Source: Nannocystis pusilla (GTDB lineage Bacteria; Myxococcota_A; Polyangia; Nannocystales; Nannocystaceae). From it: a DNA stretch of 64,000 nt. Made by a program: the position numbers and the translations under genes. Below the pieces are notes generated by a model, which saw nothing but the letters and a program-made list of their open reading frames with translations, did not search any database and had not been told where the DNA came from. Where the stretch lies: assembly GCF_026626665.1 (NCBI RefSeq), contig NZ_JAPNKE010000002.1:3309168-3373167 (forward strand), given 5' to 3'. Below, one piece after another: positions 1 to 10,421 of this stretch (position 1 is its first letter; each line of letters opens with the position of its first letter).

Positions 1-298
1 GCAGCGTGTGCGCGCGCAGCGTCGGGTAGCCCATGCGCACCTTCGTGAAGTCGAGCGGGATGCCCGTCTCCCGGGCCGCGCGCTCGACGTTGGCGAACGC
101 CGGCGTCGGGTCGCCGCCGAACTTCTGGCGCAGGCGCTCGCGCAGGTCCGTCCCGCTGTCCGGCCCGTCGGGGTCGAGCAGGTACGGGTGCAGCGTCACG
201 GTCGCCTCGGCCTTCGTCTCGGCCAGCGCGCGCTCGAGCCGCTCGATGCCGATGAAGCACCACGGGCAGGCGATGTCGGACACGACGTCGATGTGCAT
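1..298 (-). CDS. DsbA-family thiol oxidoreductase (FrnE-like), C-terminus off the window
   Basis: A thioredoxin-fold protein of the DsbA/2-hydroxychromene-2-carboxylate isomerase superfamily. The protein opens MHIDVVSDIACPWCFIG, so the CPWC redox motif is at residues 11-14 directly after the first beta strand, as is usual in FrnE-type proteins. About 99 codons are visible and the reading frame runs off the left edge, so the helical insertion and the cis-Pro loop cannot be checked. ATG at 298-296 is the start. It lies 13 bp downstream of the glutathione S-transferase stop on the same strand, so the two are probably cotranscribed. A disulfide or thiol-redox role is inferred from the family; the substrate is unknown. 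Confidence 0.85.
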   Translation of the reverse strand, partial: MHIDVVSDIACPWCFIGIERLERALAETKAEATVTLHPYLLDPDGPDSGTDLRERLRQKFGGDPTPAFANVERAARETGIPLDFTKVRMGYPTLRAHTL

Positions 299-311
299 GG
301 TTCGCGCTCCT

Positions 312-970
312 TCAGCTCGCCGGGCGGACCTTCGCCATGTAGCTGTTCTTGTCGGCCAGCAGCTTCATGAACCGCTCCGGGAAGTCCTCGGCCACCGACG
401 ACGTCACCGACGGCCGGCTCGCCAGGCGCCGCGCCCACGCCTCGACCTTCGAGCCGGCGGCCCAGAACGCCCAGCCCGTGCGGGCCGCGAGCAGCGCGAA
501 GCGGAACATCGCCGGCGCGACCGCCACCTCGACCAGCTTGAACTCGTCGCCCGCCAGGTCGCCCTTCTTCAGCGCCTCGTCGTAGCGGGCCAGCGTCGCG
601 GTCACGGTCTTCGCCGCCGCCTCGAAGTCCGCCTGCGTCGCCGCCGTCATCACGCGGTACTGGCCCATCAGCAGCTCGCTCGCCACGTCGACCCACGCCC
701 GCTGGCGCGCCCGCGCGAACGGCTCGGTCGGGATCACCGGCGGCGGGTGGGTCTCGTCGAGGAACTCCACGATGGCCGCCGACTCGAACAGCGGCGTGCC
801 GTCGGCCACCAGCACCGGCACCTTGCCGCGCGGCGACAGGGCCAGAAACCACTCCGGCTTGGCGTCGAGGTCGACGTCGCGGCGGGTGTACTCGACCCCT
901 TCTCGCGCAGCATGATGCAGGCGCGGTGGACGAACGGGCACAGGGCGTGGCTGATCAGCTCGAGCTGCAT
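312..970 (-). CDS. Glutathione S-transferase family protein (one frame break)
   Basis: The start is ATG at 970-968, giving MQLELISHALCPFVHRACIM. The N-terminal thioredoxin-like domain has a CPF motif at residues 11-13 and continues with LSPRGKVPVLV and ESAAIVEFLDE, the usual glutathione-binding cis-Pro and Glu-Ser positions. An all-helical C-terminal domain follows and ends with NSYMAKVRPAS. The frame changes at the C run 896-899 (GGGG on the coding strand); one added G restores KGVEYTRRDV. Glutathione conjugation or thiol transfer is the family role; the substrate is unknown. It is followed 13 bp later by the DsbA-like gene, so a small thiol-redox operon is likely. A longer frame starting upstream would translate the repeat cluster at 992-1034 and is not believed. 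Confidence 0.8.
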
Positions 971-991
971 CGGAGTCCTCCGGGGCGTTTC

Positions 992-1034
992 GACATGTCT
1001 GAAAGGACATGCACCTTCGCGCATGTCCTGAAAA
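992..1034. repeat. RCATGY palindrome cluster between lipA and the GST gene
   Basis: Three cores (GACATGTC, GGACATGC, GCATGTCC) lie within 43 bp, between the lipA stop and the GST start on the same strand. This is one locus of the dispersed palindrome family described in the findings, at an operon boundary rather than a convergent junction. Confidence 0.75.
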
Positions 1035-1040
1035 CCATCC

Positions 1041-2006
<966 letters not shown>

Positions 2007-2026
2007 GGCATAGCACGCGGCGACCT

Positions 2027-3026
2027 CTACAGCTCGAGCTCGCCGCGCACGTTCTCGTGCCCTTGCAGGCGTTCCAGCGCCGCGGTGAGCTCGGGGTCGG
2101 TCGCGGTGGGGAGGCGCACGTCGAGCGTCACCAGCAGGTCGCCGACCTCGGCGTTCGGCGGCGCGATGCCCTTCCCCTTGAGCCGCAGCGTCTGCCCGTT
2201 CTGGCTCCCGGGCTTCAGCTTGAGCGTCACCGGCCCGGCCGGCGTCGGCACGTCGACCGGCCCGCCGCGCACCGCCTCGAGCGCGGTCACGGGCAGGCTC
2301 ATCTGCAGGTTGTTGCCGTCGCGCTTGAGGCGCGGGTGCGGCGCGACCCTCACCGTCAGGAGGATGTCGCCCGCCGGGTCGCCCGGGCCGCCCTGACCGC
2401 GCAGCCGCAGCTTGCCGCCGTCGCTTATCCCCGGCGGCACCTTGACGTCGAGCGTGCGCGCCCGCCCTCCTGCGACTCGATGCGCAGCGGGATCACGGCC
2501 CCGCGCAGCATCTGCGAGAAGTCGATCGTGATCTCGCCCTCGATGTCGTGGCCGCGCGTGCTGACCGGGCGCCGGCCCGCGCGCGCCGCCGGGTCGACGA
2601 CGCGGCCGCCGCCGAACAGCTGCGACAGCAGGTCGTCGAACGACACCCCGCGCGCGTCGCCGAAGTTCTGGAAGTTGAAGTGGCCGTCGGCGTCGAACCC
2701 GCCCCCGCCGAACCCCGCGGGACCGGCCGTGCGCCTGCGCCCGCCCCGCCGCGCGTCGCCTGCTGGTACGCCCGCGCGCGCTCGGGATCGAAGCCCTGAG
2801 TGAGGCTCATGTCGCCGAACTCGTCGTAGTTCTTGCGCCGCTGAGCGTCGCCCAGCACCTCGTAGGCGCCGGACACCTCTTTGAACTTCTCCTCCGCCTT
2901 CTTGTCGCCCGGGTTCTTGTCCGGGTGAAGCTGTTGAGTCAGCTTGCGGAACGCCCGCTTGATCTCTTTCTCGTCGGCAGTGCGCGGCACGCCCAGGACT
3001 GAGTACAGGTCCTTCACGGCAGGCAT
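2027..3026 (-). CDS. DnaJ/CbpA-type J-domain co-chaperone (two frame breaks)
   Basis: A Hsp40 co-chaperone. From ATG 3026 the J domain reads MPAVKDLYSVLGVPRTADEK with HPD at residues 34-36, followed by a Gly/Phe-rich stretch (GFGGGGF). The C-terminal substrate-binding region contains LRGAVIPLRIE, PPGISDGGKLRLRGQG and GDLLVTLDVRLP. No CxxCxGxG zinc finger is present, so it is a class B (CbpA-like) J protein, not canonical DnaJ. The frame breaks twice, in the GC-rich Gly/Phe stretch around 2710-2760 and around 2456-2466; joining the pieces gives a normal-length protein. It sits 20 bp upstream of lipA and diverges from the radical SAM gene over a 95 bp gap. Confidence 0.85.
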
Positions 3027-3121
3027 TCTTGGGTCACGGGCGGCCCTCGGCAAGGGGGCGGTGCGCCCGGCGCGGCTGCAGTGGTGCGGGGCCGCCGTTT
3101 CGGCTAAAAGGGCGGTTCGTC

Positions 3122-6031
3122 ATGGCCGAACATCCTTACGCCGAATTCCTCGGGCGCGTGGAGAAGCCCGGGCGCTACCTCGGCGGCGAGGAGCAGCAGA
3201 TCCGCAAGTCGGGCGCCGGGCTCGCGTGTCGCTTCGTCCTCGCCTTCCCCGATCTCTACGAGATCGGCATGAGCCACCTGGGCACGCGGATCCTCTACGA
3301 CCTCGTCAACGGTCACGCCGACCTCGTGTGCGAGCGCGCGTTCAGCCCGTGGACCGACATGGAGGCCGAGCTGCGTGCGCGGGGTCTCCCGCTCGTCAGC
3401 CTCGAGACCGCCACCCCGCTGCGTGAGTTCGACGTCGTCGGCTTCAGCCTGCAGTACGAGCTCAGCTACACCAACGTCCTCCTCAACCTCGACCTCGGCG
3501 GGATCCCCTTGCGCTCCGCCGATCGCGGCGACGCCGACCCGATCGTCCTCGCCGGCGGGCCCACGGCCACGCACCCCGAGCCGCTGGCCCCCTTCGTCGA
3601 CCTCTTCCTCGTCGGCGAGGCCGAGGAGGTCCTGCCCGAGCTCTTGCGCACGATCGGCCGTATGCGCCGCGAGGGCCGGCCGCGGCGCGAGATCTTGGCC
3701 GCCGCCGCGCGCACGCCCGGCATCTACGCGCCCACCTTCTACGCCGTCGAGCGCGACGCGCGGAGCGAGCTGCTCGTCGTCGGCGGCCCCACCGAGGAGG
3801 GCCGCGCGCTCGGCGTGCCCGAGCGAGTCACGCGCGTCTACGTGCGCGATCTCGATCAGTTCCCGTTCCCTACCCGCTTCCCGATCCCCTACGCCGAGGC
3901 GATCTTCGACCGCGCCAGCGTCGAGATCACCCGCGGCTGCACCGAGGGCTGCCGCTTCTGTCAGGCCGGCATCATCTACCGGCCGGTCCGCGAGCGCGAC
4001 CCCAAGCAGATCGTCAAGGCCGTGCTCGACGGCGTCGACGCGGCCGGCTTCTCCGAGACCAGCCTCACCGCGCTGAGCACCGCCGACGTCTCGTGCATCG
4101 ACCCGCTGATCAAGGAGCTGGTGCCCGAGCTCAAGCGCCGCAAGATCAAGCTCGGCATCGCCAGCCTGCGCGCCTACGGCCTCAACGAGGAGCTGCTCGA
4201 CGAGATCAAGAGCGTCGGCATCAGCGGCCTGACCTTCGCGCCCGAGGCCGGGACCCAGCGGATGCGCGACGTCATCAACAAGAACGTCAGCGACGACGAC
4301 ATCCTGACCTCGGCGCGGCGGATCTTCGAGCGCGGCTACGACCGCATCAAGATGTACTTCATCATGGGCCTGCCGACCGAGACCGAGGCCGACGTGGTCG
4401 GCATCGCCGAGACCGGCCGCAAGGTCCGCGACGTCGCGCGCGAGCTCAAGCTCCAGCGCATGCCCACCGTCACCGTCAGCGTCTCGCAGCACGTGCCCAA
4501 GCCGCACACCCCGTTCCAGTGGGCAGCCATGGATGGCCTTTCGGACCTGTCCCAAAAGGTAGGCCTGCTGCGCGACCTGGCCCGGCGCTACCGCCTCGAG
4601 CTCAAGACCCACTCGCAGACCGAGAGCTGGCTCGAGTGCCTGTTCGCCCGCGGCGACCGCGACATGGGCGAGGTCCTCGGCCACGCCTACGCCGCCGGGG
4701 CCCGCTTCGACGGCTGGCGCGAGCGCTTCTCGATGGCCCGCTGGACCGCCGCGATCGCGGCCGTCGGCGTCGACCCGGCCCGCTACACCCGCACGATCCC
4801 GGTCGACGCGCGGCTGCCGTGGGACCACATCGACATCGGCCTCGAGCCCGGCTTCCTCGCCGAGGAGTACCGCAAGGCCCTGCGCGGTCGGAACTCGCCG
4901 CCGTGCGGCAAGCCGTTCGGCGCCAAGGTCCACCCGATCAGCCGCGAGGCCGCCGAGGCCGACGCGCGCCGCCTCGTCTGCTACGACTGCGGGATCGCCT
5001 GCGACATGTCCGAGATGCGCAGCGAGCGGATGGTCGCCCTCGACGAGCTCGCCGGCATGAAGGTCGAGCGGCACGAGCGCGAGCGCGACGACGAGGTCGT
5101 CCGCGAGCGCGAGCGGGCGATCGCCGCCGACCTGGTCCCGATCGAGCGCCTGCGCGGCCGCCTCAACCCGAGCAAGCTGGCCGACGACAGCGCCTTCAAG
5201 GCCGCCGCCGAGGCCCCGTTCACCCGCGTGCGGGTGTTCTTCGCCAAGTCGGGGCCGATGCGCTTCATGGGCCACCTCGACCTCACCCGCGTCCTCCCGC
5301 GCATGCTGCGGCGCGCCGGGGTCGAGGCCGCCTTCTCGCGCGGCTTCAACCCGGTCCCGCGCATGTCCTTCGGGCCAGCCCTCGCGCTCGGCGTCGGCGC
5401 CCGCGAGGAGGTCGTCGACCTCGACGTCCTGCTGCCGCGCTCCGACGCCGACATGGCCGGCCTGTGGAGCGACGACGACCGCCTGCGCGAGGCCTTGCAG
5501 CTGCGCGAGCGGTTCGCCGCCGCCGCCCCGCCCGGCATCGACATCCTCGACGTCCGCGTCCTCGTCCAGGGCGAGCGCCGCCTCGGCGAGCTCGTCGCCG
5601 CCGCCGACTACGCCGTCGACCTCGGCCCCGAGCTGGCCGCCGAGGTCGCCGCCGGGCTGTCCGAGCGCCTCGCCGGCCCGCTGCAGGTCGAGCGCGCCGG
5701 CAAGGCCAAGTCGGGCCGCGGCCTCAAGCGCCCCGTGGGCGAGGCGACCGCCGTCGACGTCGGCGCCGCCCTGCTCCACGCCGACGTCGACGTCGCCGCC
5801 GGCCTGCTGCGCTTCCGCGTCCGCCTCAGCTCCGACGGCCCCGGCGCCCGCCCCCGCGAGGTCGTCCAGGCCCTCGTCGGCGCCGTCGTCCCCGACCACA
5901 AGCTGGTCCGCGAGCGCCTGCTCGCCCGCTCGGGCGACGAGCTGGTCAGCCTGCGCGCGCTCGGCCCGACCTTCGCCCCCAAGAAGCCGCGGCCCGAGGC
6001 CGAGCCTGTCGCTTCCGACATGCTCGCCTGA
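3122..6031 (+). CDS. TIGR03960-type radical SAM protein fused to a DUF2344 domain
   Basis: A 969-residue protein joining a B12-binding-like N-terminal domain, a radical SAM domain and a C-terminal DUF2344/TIGR03936 domain. The start MAEHPYAEFLGRVEKPGRYL, the stretch FPDLYEIGMSHLGTRILYDL and the radical SAM triad CTEGCRFC (C273, C277, C280) match this family closely. The DUF2344 part begins near residue 700 (FTRVRVFFAKSGPMRFMGHL). The fusion is known in delta-proteobacteria, where an RNA-modification role has been suggested; the reaction is not established. ATG 3122 is chosen because the longer frame has no homologous sequence. The codons at 4537-4553 carry one copy of the dispersed palindrome (CCTTTCGGACCTGTCCC), encoding LSDLS, without changing the length of the loop. 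Confidence 0.9.
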   Translation: MAEHPYAEFLGRVEKPGRYLGGEEQQIRKSGAGLACRFVLAFPDLYEIGMSHLGTRILYDLVNGHADLVCERAFSPWTDMEAELRARGLPLVSLETATPLREFDVVGFSLQYELSYTNVLLNLDLGGIPLRSADRGDADPIVLAGGPTATHPEPLAPFVDLFLVGEAEEVLPELLRTIGRMRREGRPRREILAAAARTPGIYAPTFYAVERDARSELLVVGGPTEEGRALGVPERVTRVYVRDLDQFPFPTRFPIPYAEAIFDRASVEITRGCTEGCRFCQAGIIYRPVRERDPKQIVKAVLDGVDAAGFSETSLTALSTADVSCIDPLIKELVPELKRRKIKLGIASLRAYGLNEELLDEIKSVGISGLTFAPEAGTQRMRDVINKNVSDDDILTSARRIFERGYDRIKMYFIMGLPTETEADVVGIAETGRKVRDVARELKLQRMPTVTVSVSQHVPKPHTPFQWAAMDGLSDLSQKVGLLRDLARRYRLELKTHSQTESWLECLFARGDRDMGEVLGHAYAAGARFDGWRERFSMARWTAAIAAVGVDPARYTRTIPVDARLPWDHIDIGLEPGFLAEEYRKALRGRNSPPCGKPFGAKVHPISREAAEADARRLVCYDCGIACDMSEMRSERMVALDELAGMKVERHERERDDEVVRERERAIAADLVPIERLRGRLNPSKLADDSAFKAAAEAPFTRVRVFFAKSGPMRFMGHLDLTRVLPRMLRRAGVEAAFSRGFNPVPRMSFGPALALGVGAREEVVDLDVLLPRSDADMAGLWSDDDRLREALQLRERFAAAAPPGIDILDVRVLVQGERRLGELVAAADYAVDLGPELAAEVAAGLSERLAGPLQVERAGKAKSGRGLKRPVGEATAVDVGAALLHADVDVAAGLLRFRVRLSSDGPGARPREVVQALVGAVVPDHKLVRERLLARSGDELVSLRALGPTFAPKKPRPEAEPVASDMLA
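4537..4553. repeat. In-gene palindrome element, coding LSDLS
   Basis: CCTTTCGGACCTGTCCC lies in frame in the radical SAM gene, just after the TPFQW motif. The same 17 bases recur at 11231-11247 in the unrelated SMC-like ATPase gene, in the same codon phase. Confidence 0.6.
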
Positions 6032-6076
6032 ACATGTCCCTTCGGGCATGCCTCTCGGGGCATGCCCCGAAGGCCA
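6016..6076. repeat. Palindrome cluster at a convergent junction
   Basis: Several RCATGY cores between the radical SAM stop and the MscS stop. The best hairpin pairs CCTTCGGGCATGCC (6039-6052) with GGCATGCCCCGAAGG (6059-6073), with one bulged C. The radical SAM stop codon lies inside the cluster, so the last codons are part of the repeat. Confidence 0.8.
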
Positions 6077-6078
6077 TC

Positions 6079-7355
6079 TCAGCGCTCGCCCAGGCGCGCC
6101 AGGTCGCTGCCGGACGGCGCCTGGAACACGCGCAGGCCGAACTCCGGCGCGACCGCCAGCACGTGGTCGAAGATGTCGGCCTGGATGCCCTCGTAGACCG
6201 CCCAGGCCGTCTCGGTCGTGAACACGTAGATCTCGAGCGGCAGGCCCTGGGCGGTCGGGTGAGCTGGCGGACGATCCGCATCATCCCCGGGTGGATCCGC
6301 GGGTGCGACCGCAGGTACGCCTCGACGTAGGCGCGGAACGTGCCGAGGTTGGTCAGGTGGCGCCCGTTGACCGGCACGTCGGCAGCGTCGGCCGGGACCG
6401 TCGCGAGGTTGTGCGCCGCGATCTCCGGGATCTTCGCCGCCAGATAGTCGCGCAGCACCACGATCTTCGCCAGCCGATCGATCTCCGCCGGCGTCAGGAA
6501 CCGGACCGTCGACATGTCGATGAGGACCGCGCGCTTGATCCGGCGCCCGCCCGACTCGAACATCGCCCGCCAGTTCTTGAACGAGTGCTCGAGGAACTTG
6601 TGGGTCGGGATCACCGTGATCGTGGCGTCCCAGTTCTGCACCTTGACCACGTTGAGCGAGATGTCGACCACCCCGCCGTCGGCGTCGAACTGCGGCATCT
6701 CGAGCCAGTCGCCGACGCGGATCAGGTCGTTGGTCGTCAGCTGGATGCCGGCGACGAACGACAGCAGCGTGTCGCGGAAGATCAGCAGCAGCACCGCCGT
6801 CATCGCCCCCAGGCCGCTGAGCAGCAGCCAGGGCGACTGGTCGAGCAGCGTGGCGATCACCACGATCGCCGCGCCGATGTACGCCAGCACCTTCAGGCCC
6901 TGCAGGTAGCCCTTGATCGGTCGGCCGAGCGCCTGCGGGTTGCGGGTGTAAATCTCGTTGGTCGCCGTCAGCAGCGCCCCGAACGCCCGCACCGCCACCA
7001 CCAGGATCGCTGCCAGCGCCAGGCGCTCGACGAACCGCGCCGACTCGTCGTCGAGGCCGACCACCAGCCCGACGCCGCGGCCGAGCACCACCAGCGCCGC
7101 GATCGGCACCAGGCGCGCGAGCACCTCGTGCTTCACCAGCACGTCGTCCCAGGTCGTCCGGCTGCGCCGCGCCACCCCGTGCGCCAGCGGCAGCGCGATC
7201 CGCAGCGCCGCCGCGTGGACCACCAGCGCCACCGCGAGGACCACCAGCAGCCCTCCGCCGGCGTGCAGCGCCGGGACGCCGAACCACGCCTCGTCGGTCG
7301 CCGGGCCCACGACCTCGAGCGTGTGCCCCTCGCCGCCCTCCTCGCTGTCTCGCAC
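6079..7355 (-). CDS. MscS-family mechanosensitive channel, YbdG-like (one frame break)
   Basis: A small-conductance mechanosensitive channel of the inner membrane that opens on hypo-osmotic shock. Four to five hydrophobic segments fill the N-terminal half. The pore and beta domain region is conserved: FRDTLLSFVAGIQLTTNDLI, then GDWLEMPQFDADGGVVDISL and the YbdG-type stretch VIPTHKFLEHSFKNWR. The frame breaks near 6256-6262, at the GGGT of the plus strand; one added base restores LTPTAQGLPLEIYVFTTETA. The start is GTG 7355. The gene converges on the radical SAM gene and is separated from the upstream lipoprotein by a repeat cluster. Confidence 0.85.
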
Positions 7356-7506
7356 GAGACGAACCGTAAGGGAGGCCGAACCTCGTTCACAACGACATCG
7401 ACGTCGGGGGTCCGCGCCGGTGCGGCCGTCGAAGGTCCGCCGCGGGCGAGGGCGACCTCGTCACGGGCGGATCGGAGCGCCGCGCCGCGCGAGCCTTACG
7501 TCTTCG

Positions 7507-7567
7507 TCATGTCGGCGCACGTCCGGCGCTCGCACCACCTGGCCTTGCGGACATGTCCCCAGGGACT
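7507..7567. repeat. Palindrome cluster at an operon boundary
   Basis: Contains a complete GGACATGTCC at 7549-7558, followed by CCAGGGA, and a second CATGTC core at 7509. It lies between the lipoprotein stop (7567) and the start of the MscS gene on the same strand. Confidence 0.75.
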
Positions 7568-8286
7568 CACCGCGAGTCGTTGATGTCCGACGCCGCGCTG
7601 CCCGACACCAGCAGCCCCGCCGCGGCCGCCGCGATCGCCGTCTGCACCTCCGGCGGCAGCCCCGGGTCGATCCACACGAACTGCGGGTTGAAGATCTGCA
7701 CCGCCGCGACCGCCACCCCGCCGGCGTCGCGGATCTCGTAGCCCACCGGCCCCGAGCTGGAGAACGCCGAGCCCGCCAGCTTGTGGACCATCGCGATCGA
7801 CAGCGTCGTCGTCCCGTCGGTCATCGACCCCGACAGCGTGTTCGGCCCGTACAGCTTGCCCTGGCTCTTGAGCTCGAGCTGCCAGCCGCCTGCGCCCTGC
7901 GGCACCATCGTGCACACGAACCCCGCGTCGTTGCTGATCGGGAACAGCACGCCCTGCTTGCTCGTCCCGTACGCGCACGACCCCGCCCAGCTCGCCGGTG
8001 TCCCGCCCACCAGCGAGAAGTCGAACGCCTGCTTCGACTCCTTGCGCTGATACGGCCCCACCGACGTGCTCTTGTTGGTCTGAAAGCCGCCCTTCGTCAG
8101 CGTCGCCGTGTAGGCGCCGAACGTCACCGGCTTGCGGAACGCCGCGAACGCGGTGCCGCTGACCGCCTGTTCGGGCGCCTTGGCGGTCAGCGCCGGGTCG
8201 AGCTGCATCCGCGCCGCCGAGCACCCGGCCGAGAGCAGCGAGAGGGCGAACAGCGGCGCGATGGAACGGAGCGAGAGAGCTGGCAT
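7567..8286 (-). CDS. Lipoprotein of unknown function
   Basis: A 239-residue predicted lipoprotein. ATG 8286 is chosen because it places a signal peptide at the N-terminus: MPALSLRSIAPLFALSLL followed by the lipobox SAGC. The mature part contains SGTAFAAFRKPVTFGAYTAT and an all-beta pattern with two scattered cysteines; I recognise no family. It is read divergently from the VOC gene across a 211 bp gap holding both promoters. Confidence 0.75.
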   Translation of the reverse strand: MPALSLRSIAPLFALSLLSAGCSAARMQLDPALTAKAPEQAVSGTAFAAFRKPVTFGAYTATLTKGGFQTNKSTSVGPYQRKESKQAFDFSLVGGTPASWAGSCAYGTSKQGVLFPISNDAGFVCTMVPQGAGGWQLELKSQGKLYGPNTLSGSMTDGTTTLSIAMVHKLAGSAFSSSGPVGYEIRDAGGVAVAAVQIFNPQFVWIDPGLPPEVQTAIAAAAAGLLVSGSAASDINDSR

Positions 8287-8497
8287 GGCTTGTGTGGGGC
8301 GAAGCCCGCGTGTGTAGCGACGCTCGCTGAAGCCGCCCATTCCTGCACCGACCTCGGCAGTGATCCCCGTCACGGGCGCCTCGCCCTTCGCGATCCGCCG
8401 CGCCTCGCTCGACCCCGCCCGCCCCGCGCCACGGTCGCCCGCCCCCGTTCACCGCTCCTGCCTTGACCTCTCCGTCGCCGCGCGCCACTCCTTCCCC

Positions 8498-8887
8498 ATG
8501 CGTCCCCAACCATTGATCGCAGTCGCCGACGTCGAGGCCAGCAGCCGCTGGTACCAGCGCCTCCTCGGCTGCGAGAGCGACCACGGCGGCCCCGAGTACG
8601 AGCGCCTGGTGCACGGCGGGGCCCTGATCCTGCAACTGCACCGCTGGGAGGTCGAACACCACCACGGCCCCATCGGCGACCCCGGCGCGCGGCCGTACGG
8701 CAACGGCGTCCTGCTGTGGTTCGAGACCGACGCCTTCGACGCCGCGGTCGCCCGCGCCGCGGAGCTGCGCGCCGAGGTCGTCCTCGCGCCGCACGTCAAC
8801 CCTAACGCCGGCCACCGGGAGATCTGGCTGCGCGACCCGGACGGCTACACGGTCGTCCTCGCCAGCCCGGCCGGCGACCTCGGTTGA
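8498..8887 (+). CDS. VOC-family (glyoxalase-fold) protein
   Basis: A 129-residue vicinal oxygen chelate domain. It shows the paired beta-alpha-beta-beta-beta modules: IAVADVEASSRWYQRLLGCE, then HGGALILQLHRWE, and the second half closing with REIWLRDPDGYTVVLASP. The family contains glyoxalases, extradiol dioxygenases, and antibiotic-resistance proteins that bind but do not convert drugs. A metal site cannot be assigned with confidence and no substrate is evident. ATG 8498 gives the standard domain start; a longer frame from 8360 is low-complexity. Confidence 0.85.
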   Translation: MRPQPLIAVADVEASSRWYQRLLGCESDHGGPEYERLVHGGALILQLHRWEVEHHHGPIGDPGARPYGNGVLLWFETDAFDAAVARAAELRAEVVLAPHVNPNAGHREIWLRDPDGYTVVLASPAGDLG

Positions 8888-8891
8888 CCGC

Positions 8892-8950
8892 GCCTGTCAT
8901 GGCATGTCGTATCGGACATGTCCGATGCGACATGCCCCGAAGGACATGCG
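8892..8950. repeat. Palindrome cluster with a 34-nt near-perfect hairpin
   Basis: Positions 8902-8935 form a palindrome with one mismatched pair, centred on the perfect 16-mer ATCGGACATGTCCGAT (8911-8926). Another GGACATGC core follows at 8942. It lies at the convergent junction of the VOC and PDZ genes. Confidence 0.85.
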
Positions 8951-9022
8951 CTCCCTCCGCCCCGCTCAGCTCGCCCTGGGCCGCTCGCCCCCATGAGACG
9001 CGCTCGCGCTCGCGGCGTCCGC

Positions 9023-10152
9023 CTACCGCAGCGCGATCGACTTGCTCGCCCGCGCCCCGTCGCGCTCGTAGGTCACGTTGTAGCTGCGCGTGCTCTCGAG
9101 CCCCATGTACAGCCCCAGGGCCGCCATGTCGTCGTCGAGGCGCGCCCCGTTGACCGACACGATCAGGTCGCCCGCGCGGAACCCCAGCGCCGCCACGGCG
9201 CTGCCCGGCGCCACGCGGGTCAGCTTGTAGCCGCCGCGCGCCGGGGAGATCGACGCCTGGCGCTCGAGCTTGCTCGGATCGGCGACCGCCGCGTCGAACA
9301 GCCGCTTCTCGAGCGTGCAGCTCGACGCCGTCGCGCACTGCACCCCCGTCTGCCCGCCCGCACTGCTCGATCCCGTCGACCCGGTCGCAACGCCGGAGCC
9401 GCGGCCGTACCCGCCGCCGACCGGCTTTCCCCCGCCCGTCGGCCGCGGCCCGGCCGGCACCCCGGACGAGGCCCCGCCGACCCCGCCGAGCGGCACCACC
9501 GGCGTCCCGCCCGCCTCACCGTCGCGCGGCCCGGCCGGCGGCTCCCCGTCCTCCCCCGCCGCCAACCTGTCCCCGGGCCCTGCGCCAAAGGACCTGTCCC
9601 CACGGGCATGTCCCCGGCGACCTGTCCTGGCGAACCTGTCCGCGAGCGCAGCAGCTCCGACCACGCCAGCCCGCCGGCGATCCGCAGGTCGAGCGAGAAG
9701 CCGACCCCGTCGCGGCTCACGGTCACCTGGGCGCCCCGCTCGAGCCGGCCCAGCAGACCGGCCGCGCGGCCCGGGCTGTCGAGCCGGACCTCGCCGATCG
9801 CCTCGATCACGTCGCCCGCGCGCAGCCCCACCCGCTGGTACACCGAGCCCGGCACCACCTCGCCGAGGCGGTAGCCGACCTGCGCCCCGCGCTCGAACGC
9901 CGGCTCGACCCGCACCCCGCCGGTCCCGCTCGCCAATTCTTCGACCGCCAGCGCGGCCACGAACGCGTCGATCTCGTAGCTCGCCTCGTTCTCGCTGCGC
10001 CGGCGCACCCCCGCCGCGATCACGGCCCGCAGCGGCCCTGGCTCCGCGAGCGTGGCCGCGGCCACCGGCGCGGCCGCGGGCGCCGGCTGGCGATCCATCA
10101 ACGCCTCGCATCCCGACAGCAACAGCACGAGCCACGGCGCAGCACGGAGCAC
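9023..10152 (-). CDS. Two-PDZ lipoprotein (one frame break next to a repeat)
   Basis: The start ATG 10152 gives MLRAAPWLVLLLSGCEALMD, a lipoprotein signal with lipobox LSGC. The first PDZ domain reads GYRLGEVVPGSVYQRVGLRA. After a Gly/Pro/Thr-rich linker a second one reads GYKLTRVAPGSAVAALGFRA. Both resemble the C-terminal PDZ of type II secretion protein GspC, but no other secretion gene is in the window. The two halves are in different frames. The break lies at 9560-9645, in or beside a group of palindrome elements (9567-9641), so it may be an indel error in a difficult repeat or a real consequence of repeat insertion. Both halves keep good protein features, which favours one gene. Confidence 0.75.
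9567..9641. repeat. In-gene run of palindrome elements in the PDZ linker
   Basis: ACCTGTCC cores at about 9566, 9592 and 9635 and a GCATGTCCCC at 9607 are packed into the linker between the two PDZ domains. The frame change of the host gene maps to this stretch or to the G-rich bases beside it. Confidence 0.65.
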
Positions 10153-10421
10153 GCCTGGACACTAGCCGCCCGGACCCCCGCGCACCACGCCCCGCGTCGC
10201 GCGCCGCCCTGCCGTCCTCCACGCACGCCCCCACGCGAGCCGTCGCGCCGCGCCGGCATTTCCTCGCTCGCCTCCGGATTCGCCCCTCCGCCGTCCCGCG
10301 CCGTCCCCGCACGCGCTCGATCGGGCTTTATCCGGCCCAGAGAATGCGTCTTCGACGCTCTGGACGAGATCGCGCATGGGTCCTAACCTGTCGGCGGAGG
10401 GTCCCGCGTGGTTCACCACAC

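Noticed and set aside
3104..6049. A 981-codon open frame on the minus strand
   Set aside because: It lies opposite the well-supported radical SAM gene; its composition (A, D, G, L, V, R) is the usual shadow of GC-rich coding DNA, with no motif.
9023..10152. The two-PDZ lipoprotein as type II secretion GspC
   Set aside because: It has a lipoprotein signal rather than the GspC membrane anchor, two PDZ domains, and no gsp neighbours.
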